Assembly (NCBI RefSeq): GCF_026341815.1
Contig: NZ_JAPENX010000002.1
Location: 434,001-498,000, forward strand
Length of the DNA: 64,000 nt
From: Streptomyces sp. NBC_00572
GTDB lineage: Bacteria; Actinomycetota; Actinomycetes; Streptomycetales; Streptomycetaceae
Direction of reading: 5' to 3'
In this document: in pieces, positions 59,831 to 64,000 of the stretch
Layout of the letters: each line of letters starts with the position of its first letter
Position numbering within the stretch: the stretch's first letter is position 1
Translations under genes and position numbers: made by a program
The notes under the pieces: generated by a model
Database searches by the model: none
What the model was told of the DNA's origin: nothing
The model's input: only the letters and a program-made list of their open reading frames with translations

Positions 59831-61810
59831 TTGCTCCGTTCCGCGTCGCTCAGACGTACGGCTCCACGCCGTCCCCTCAAGACGGCGGGCGCCCTCGCGT
59901 CCGCCGCCCTACTGCTGCCCCTGTTGTCCGCCGCTCCCCCGGCCGGCGCCGAGGTGCCGGAGCCGGGTTCCCTGCAGGGGCAGTTCGCGCGGGCGGCCGC
60001 ACGCCACGGCGTACCCGAAAGCGTGCTGCTCGCCGTCTCGTACCTCCAGTCGCGCTGGGACGCCCACGGTGGTGCGCCGAGCGTGACGGGCGGCTACGGG
60101 CCGATGCATCTGACGGACGCGGTGACGGCGCTGGCCGAGGCACCTCCGCACCACTCGGAGGGTACGGAGGACGCCCGGGGCGACTCCTCGCGCGCCGTGC
60201 GCTCCGGCGCGGAGACCCCGACACCGGTGCCGGCCGCCGGGTCGCTGCCCGCACGGCTGCGGACCCTGGAGCGGGCGTCCGCGCTGTCGGGGATTCCGGC
60301 CGAGGAGCTGCGCACCCGTACGGCCGCGAACATCGAGGGCGGCGCGGCGCTGCTCGCCGCCGCGCAGCGCGAGTCCGGCCTGGCGGCGAGCGCGGACCCG
60401 GCGGACTGGTACGGGGCCGTGGCGCGGTACTCCGGCGCGGACGACTCCGCCACGGCCTCGACGTACGCCAACGACGTCTTCGACGTGATCCGGAGCGGCG
60501 AGTCGCGGACGACGGACAGCGGGCAGGTGGTCACCCTTCCGGCCGCTCCGGCGGTCGAGCCGGCCACGGAGCAGGTCGCCGGCCTCGGGCTGCGCCCGCC
60601 CGCCGCCGGTCCCGTGGAGTGTCCGCGCTCGGTGGCCTGTGAGTGGATCCCGGCGCCGTACGAGGAGTTCGGCGACGGCGACTACGGCAACCACGACAAG
60701 GCGAACCGGCCGGCGGCGCAGTCGATCGACTACATCGTGATCCACGACACCGAGGCCGACTGGAAGACCACCCTGGACCTCGTGCAGGACCCGACGTACG
60801 TGTCGTGGCAGTACTCGCTGCGCTCCTCCGACGGGCACATCGCCCAGCACGTGCCGCTCAAGGACGTCGCCTGGCACGCGGGCAACTGGTTCGTGAACGC
60901 CAAGTCCGTGGGCCTTGAGCACGAGGGCTTCCTCACCTCACCGGACTCCTGGTACACGGAGGCGATGTACCGGACGTCGGCACGGCTCGTACGTCATCTC
61001 GCCGCCCGGTTCGACATCCCGCTCGACCGGCAGCACGTCCTGGGTCACGACAACGTGCCGGGCACGGTCACGTCCACGATCAAGGGCATGCACACGGACC
61101 CGGGGCCGTACTGGGACTGGGCGCACTACTTCCGGCTGCTCGGCCGTCCGATCACGCCGAGCGCCGGGCCCGGCGCCGCGGTGGTGACGATCCGCCCGGA
61201 CTACAGCGCCCATCAGCCGGTCTACACGGGCTGTGTCACGGCGGGCGAGGCGTGTGCGCCGCACGGCAGCGGGGCGGTGCGCCTGCACACCGGGCCGAGC
61301 GCCGACGCGCCCCTGGTGAAGGACATCGGTCTGCGGCCGGGTGGGCAGGACTCGACCACCGGGGTCAACGACACCGGGGCGCGTGCCTCGACGGGGCAGA
61401 GCTACGCGGTGGCGGAGCGCCGGGGCGACTGGACGGCGATCTGGTACCTCGGGCAGAAGGCGTGGTTCCACAATCCGGGGAAGGAGCCGACCGCGGTGAA
61501 CGCGCGGGGTCCCGTCCTGACTCCTCGGGAGGGGCTGCCGTCGGTGCCGGTGTACGGGCGGGCGTACCCGGAGGCCTCGGCGTATCCGGCGGGTGTACCG
61601 GTGCAGGCGGTGTCGCCGCTGCCGTACCAGCTGCTCGCGGGGCAACGGTACGTGGTGGGCGACCGGACCACGGGCGAGTACTTCTTCGCGCCGGTGTTCG
61701 ACAGCAGCGGGCACAAGGTCGTTCGGGGGCAGGAGGAGTACTACCAGATCCAGTTCGGCCATCGGGTGGCCTTTGTGAAGGCGGCTGACGTGCGGGTTTC
61801 CCGGTCCTGA
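59831..61810 (+). CDS. secreted N-acetylmuramoyl-L-alanine amidase (PGRP/Amidase_2)
   Basis: A 659-aa exported cell-wall enzyme. The TTG at 59831 is taken as start because GGAGG sits five bases before it and the product then opens with a signal peptide (RRPLKTAGALASAALLLPLL, cleavage near AGA-EV). A helical region at about 40-230 resembles a lytic-transglycosylase-like or binding fold (SVLLAVSYLQSRWDAHGG). The amidase domain follows with zinc ligands in DYIVIHDTEA, AWHAGNWFVN and HVLGHDNVPG. The C-terminal 200 residues are beta-rich and SH3-like (WTAIWYLGQKAWFHNP). It cleaves the MurNAc-L-Ala bond. A terminator follows. Confidence 0.9.
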   Translation: MLRSASLRRTAPRRPLKTAGALASAALLLPLLSAAPPAGAEVPEPGSLQGQFARAAARHGVPESVLLAVSYLQSRWDAHGGAPSVTGGYGPMHLTDAVTALAEAPPHHSEGTEDARGDSSRAVRSGAETPTPVPAAGSLPARLRTLERASALSGIPAEELRTRTAANIEGGAALLAAAQRESGLAASADPADWYGAVARYSGADDSATASTYANDVFDVIRSGESRTTDSGQVVTLPAAPAVEPATEQVAGLGLRPPAAGPVECPRSVACEWIPAPYEEFGDGDYGNHDKANRPAAQSIDYIVIHDTEADWKTTLDLVQDPTYVSWQYSLRSSDGHIAQHVPLKDVAWHAGNWFVNAKSVGLEHEGFLTSPDSWYTEAMYRTSARLVRHLAARFDIPLDRQHVLGHDNVPGTVTSTIKGMHTDPGPYWDWAHYFRLLGRPITPSAGPGAAVVTIRPDYSAHQPVYTGCVTAGEACAPHGSGAVRLHTGPSADAPLVKDIGLRPGGQDSTTGVNDTGARASTGQSYAVAERRGDWTAIWYLGQKAWFHNPGKEPTAVNARGPVLTPREGLPSVPVYGRAYPEASAYPAGVPVQAVSPLPYQLLAGQRYVVGDRTTGEYFFAPVFDSSGHKVVRGQEEYYQIQFGHRVAFVKAADVRVSRS

Positions 61811-61820
61811 CGGAGGGCTG

Positions 61821-61873
61821 GCCGAAAGGTGCGGGGTGGTGCCGGATGAGCGATCCGGCACCACCCTTTCGGC
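61821..61873 (+). terminator. terminator after the amidase gene
   Basis: A perfect 14-bp inner stem around loop GAGCG (arms 61834-61847 and 61853-61866) and an outer GCCGAAA/TTTCGGC stem (61821-61827 and 61867-61873). Confidence 0.75.
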
Positions 61874-61970
61874 GTTCATAGGACTATTCGGGAGATCGCG
61901 TGCGCCGTACGGGCGACGGGTAAAGGTGGGCCGGACAACAGCTCGTGCTCACCGGAAGGCCCCCCAGCAG

Positions 61971-64000
61971 ATGCCTCAGCCCTTCGTTATGCCGGATTTC
62001 TATGTTCCGTATCCGGCGCGGCTCAATCCCCATGTGGAGGCCGCCCGCACGCACACCCGGGACTGGGCGCGGGAGATGGGGATGCTGGAGGGTTCGGGGG
62101 TCTGGGAGCAGCAGGATCTCGACTCCCACGACTACGCGCTGCTCTGCTCGTACACGCATCCCGACTGCGACGAGGAGGCGCTGAACCTCGTCACGGACTG
62201 GTACACCTGGGTGTTCTTCTTCGACGACCACTTCCTGGAGGTCTTCAAGCGGCCCCAGGACCGGGCGGGCGGCAAGACGTACCTGGACCGGCTGCCGCTG
62301 TTCATGCCGGCGAACCCGGCGGCGGGCATGCCCGAGCCCACCAACCCCGTCGAGGCGGGTCTCGCCGACCTCTGGCGACGAACCGTTCCCTCGATGTCCG
62401 GGGGCTGGCGGGTGCGGTTCGCGGAGGCGACGGAGCACCTCCTGTACGAGTCGCTCTGGGAGCTCGACAACATCAACGACGGGCGGGTCGCCAACCCCGT
62501 CGAGTACATCGAGATGCGGCGCAAGGTGGGGGGCGCGCCCTGGTCCGCCGGTCTCGTCGAGTACGCGGCGGGGGCGGAGGTCCCCGCCCGGGTGGCGTAC
62601 TCCCGGCCGCTGCGGGTGCTCAGGGACGCCTTCTCGGACGCCGTCCACCTGCGCAACGACCTCTTCTCGTACCAGCGCGAGGTGGAGGACGAGGGCGAGA
62701 ACAGCAACGGCGTCCTGGTCCTGGAGAAGTTCCTCGGCTGTACGACCCAGAAGGCGGCCGACGCCGTCAACGACCTGCTGACCTCGCGGCTCCAGCAGTT
62801 CGAGAACACGGCGCTCACCGAAGTGCCGCTGCTCGCCGCCGAGAAGGGCCTCGACGCGGCCGAGTGCGCGGCCGTGGCCGCGTACGCCAAGGGGCTCCAG
62901 GACTGGCAGTCCGGCGGGCACGAGTGGCACATGCGCTCCAGCCGGTACATGAACGAGGGCATGGTCGGCGGACCTTCGCATCTCGACGGGGTCATCGGCA
63001 CCTCCGCACTCGACATCCGCACCCTCTTCGGGCGCCCGGCCGCGTCCCGGCTGCGGGCGCTCACGCACGTACCGCACCAGCCGGTGGGGCCGTCGCTGCT
63101 GCCCGAGTTCGACCTGCCGTACCCGCTGACGCTCAGCCCGCACCACGCCGAGGCGCGGCGGCTCTCCCTGGACTGGGCCGAGCGGTTCGGTCTCCTGGAC
63201 GACATCTGGGACCGGCCGATGGCGGAGGGCTTCGACCTGGCGCTGTGCTCGGCCGGCCTCGATCCGGACGCCACGCCGGAGGAGCTGGAGCTCAGCGCGG
63301 AGTGGCTGACCTGGGGCACGTACGCGGACGACTACTACCCGTCGGTCTTCGGACGGAGCCGCGACCTCGTCGGCGCGAAGGAGCAGACCGACCGGTTCAA
63401 GTCCTGTCTGACGGTTGCCGATCCGGCCGCCGGGGCGACGCTCGCCGTGAACCCGATGGAGCGCTCGCTCGCCGACCTCTGGACGCGCACCGCCGGCCCG
63501 ATGGCGCCGGAGGCCCGCGTCCAGTTGCGGTACGCGCTCGACGTCATGCTGGACAGCTGGATGTGGGAGCTGCACAACCAGATCCAGCACCGGGTTCCCG
63601 ATCCCGTCGACTACATCGAGATGCGGCGCAGCACCTTCGGCTCGGAACTGACCACGCTGATGTGCCGGTTGCGGCACACGGAGGTGCTGCCGCCGGAGCT
63701 GTACCGCTCGGGCACGGTGCGCGCGCTGGAGAACGCGGTCATGGACTACGGGACGCTGATCAACGACCTGTTCTCGTACCAGAAGGAGATCGAGGTCGAG
63801 GGCGAGGTGCACAACGGCGTTCTGGTGCTCCAGAAGTTCTTCGACTGCGACTACCCGACCGCGGTGGCCATGGTCGACGACCTGATGCGGGGCCGGCTGC
63901 GCCAGTACGAGCACCTGAAGGCCCGTGAAGTCCCGCTGATGTACGAGGAGTTCGGGCTGGACGCGGCCGGGAGGGCGGCCTTCGAGGGGTATCTGCGGGA
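61971..64000 (+). CDS. geoA: geosmin synthase (germacradienol/geosmin synthase), 3' end outside window
   Basis: The frame runs from ATG 61971 past the right edge with no stop, giving 676 codons of an enzyme usually about 725 aa. Two terpene-synthase halves are present. The N-terminal half has the Mg-binding DDHFLE (residues 85-90) and NDLFSYQRE (from residue 229) and converts farnesyl diphosphate to germacradienol. The C-terminal half has ADDYYP (about residues 452-457) and NDLFSYQKE and makes geosmin from germacradienol. The start MPQPFVMPDFYVPYPARLNP is highly typical. GGAAGG lies 11 bases before the ATG. All metal motifs are intact, so the enzyme should be active. Confidence 0.96.
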   Translation, partial: MPQPFVMPDFYVPYPARLNPHVEAARTHTRDWAREMGMLEGSGVWEQQDLDSHDYALLCSYTHPDCDEEALNLVTDWYTWVFFFDDHFLEVFKRPQDRAGGKTYLDRLPLFMPANPAAGMPEPTNPVEAGLADLWRRTVPSMSGGWRVRFAEATEHLLYESLWELDNINDGRVANPVEYIEMRRKVGGAPWSAGLVEYAAGAEVPARVAYSRPLRVLRDAFSDAVHLRNDLFSYQREVEDEGENSNGVLVLEKFLGCTTQKAADAVNDLLTSRLQQFENTALTEVPLLAAEKGLDAAECAAVAAYAKGLQDWQSGGHEWHMRSSRYMNEGMVGGPSHLDGVIGTSALDIRTLFGRPAASRLRALTHVPHQPVGPSLLPEFDLPYPLTLSPHHAEARRLSLDWAERFGLLDDIWDRPMAEGFDLALCSAGLDPDATPEELELSAEWLTWGTYADDYYPSVFGRSRDLVGAKEQTDRFKSCLTVADPAAGATLAVNPMERSLADLWTRTAGPMAPEARVQLRYALDVMLDSWMWELHNQIQHRVPDPVDYIEMRRSTFGSELTTLMCRLRHTEVLPPELYRSGTVRALENAVMDYGTLINDLFSYQKEIEVEGEVHNGVLVLQKFFDCDYPTAVAMVDDLMRGRLRQYEHLKAREVPLMYEEFGLDAAGRAAFEGYLR

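Noticed and set aside
61971..64000. Reading the minus-strand 676-aa frame at 61884-63914 as a gene
   Set aside because: The plus strand encodes geosmin synthase with every metal-binding motif in order, and its frame is open through the window edge.

Overview
The window reads as a chromosomal segment of a Streptomyces or close relative. It has uniformly high G+C, many GTG starts and one TTG start. It carries a geosmin synthase, an NsdA-like developmental regulator, a PAS/PP2C (SpoIIE-type) phosphatase, a mycothiol-type DinB protein, an SPW-repeat protein and a typical actinobacterial Cys-containing leader peptide. No rRNA, tRNA, CRISPR array, phage module or full-length transposase was seen.

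Layout. 0-5.4 kb: the tail of a membrane-anchored protein, an MFS exporter divergent from a MerR regulator with a clear operator, and a two-subunit molybdenum hydroxylase (2Fe-2S subunit plus Tat-exported large subunit). 5.7-8.7 kb: a 989-aa STAND-type ATPase ending in near-identical TPR units. 8.7-18.7 kb: housekeeping and accessory genes (a frameshifted class I glutamine amidotransferase, OsmC, an RraA-like protein, an APC permease plus universal stress protein, a carboxylesterase, and an MFS transporter divergent from a LysR regulator). A 193-bp MITE-like element with perfect terminal inverted repeats lies just upstream of the LysR gene.

18.7-31 kb: a sulfur-acquisition region. A minus-strand operon begins with a 23-codon Cys-containing leader peptide. 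It then encodes a lipoprotein binding protein, two permeases, a double ATPase, a formylglycine-generating enzyme and a sulfatase with a CSPAR active site, and closes at a hairpin terminator. The last four genes are joined by ATGA overlaps. A ROK regulator lies directly upstream on the same strand. A TauD/AtsK-type dioxygenase, which could release sulfur from alkyl sulfates or sulfonates, lies on the other side. Together the genes suggest uptake of a sulfate ester, in-house maturation of the sulfatase, desulfation, and control by cysteine supply.

31-34 kb: a cupin, small membrane proteins (SPW, DUF805) with good terminators, and an unusual GNAT-AAA+ fusion. 34.4-47.4 kb: a minus-strand fructan-use cluster consisting of a LacI repressor with a palindromic operator, a complete Opp/Dpp-type ABC transporter, an intracellular GH32, a 1202-aa secreted GH32 and a PfkB sugar kinase. 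47.5-56.4 kb: mixed small genes, a second, decayed copy of the MITE-like element, a PLP-dependent threonine-synthase-like protein, a TPR-like hypothetical and the PP2C phosphatase. 56.6-64 kb: the NsdA-like regulator, an aminoglycoside-phosphotransferase-fold protein, a secreted amidase with a TTG start, and the first 2.0 kb of geosmin synthase, which runs off the right edge.

The best leads are the leader-peptide-controlled sulfatase/maturase/transporter operon, the paired MITE-like elements at TA sites touching gene boundaries, the fructan cluster served by an oligopeptide-type transporter, and the GNAT-AAA+ fusion. All functional calls come from reading the sequence and from family knowledge; no database search was run.
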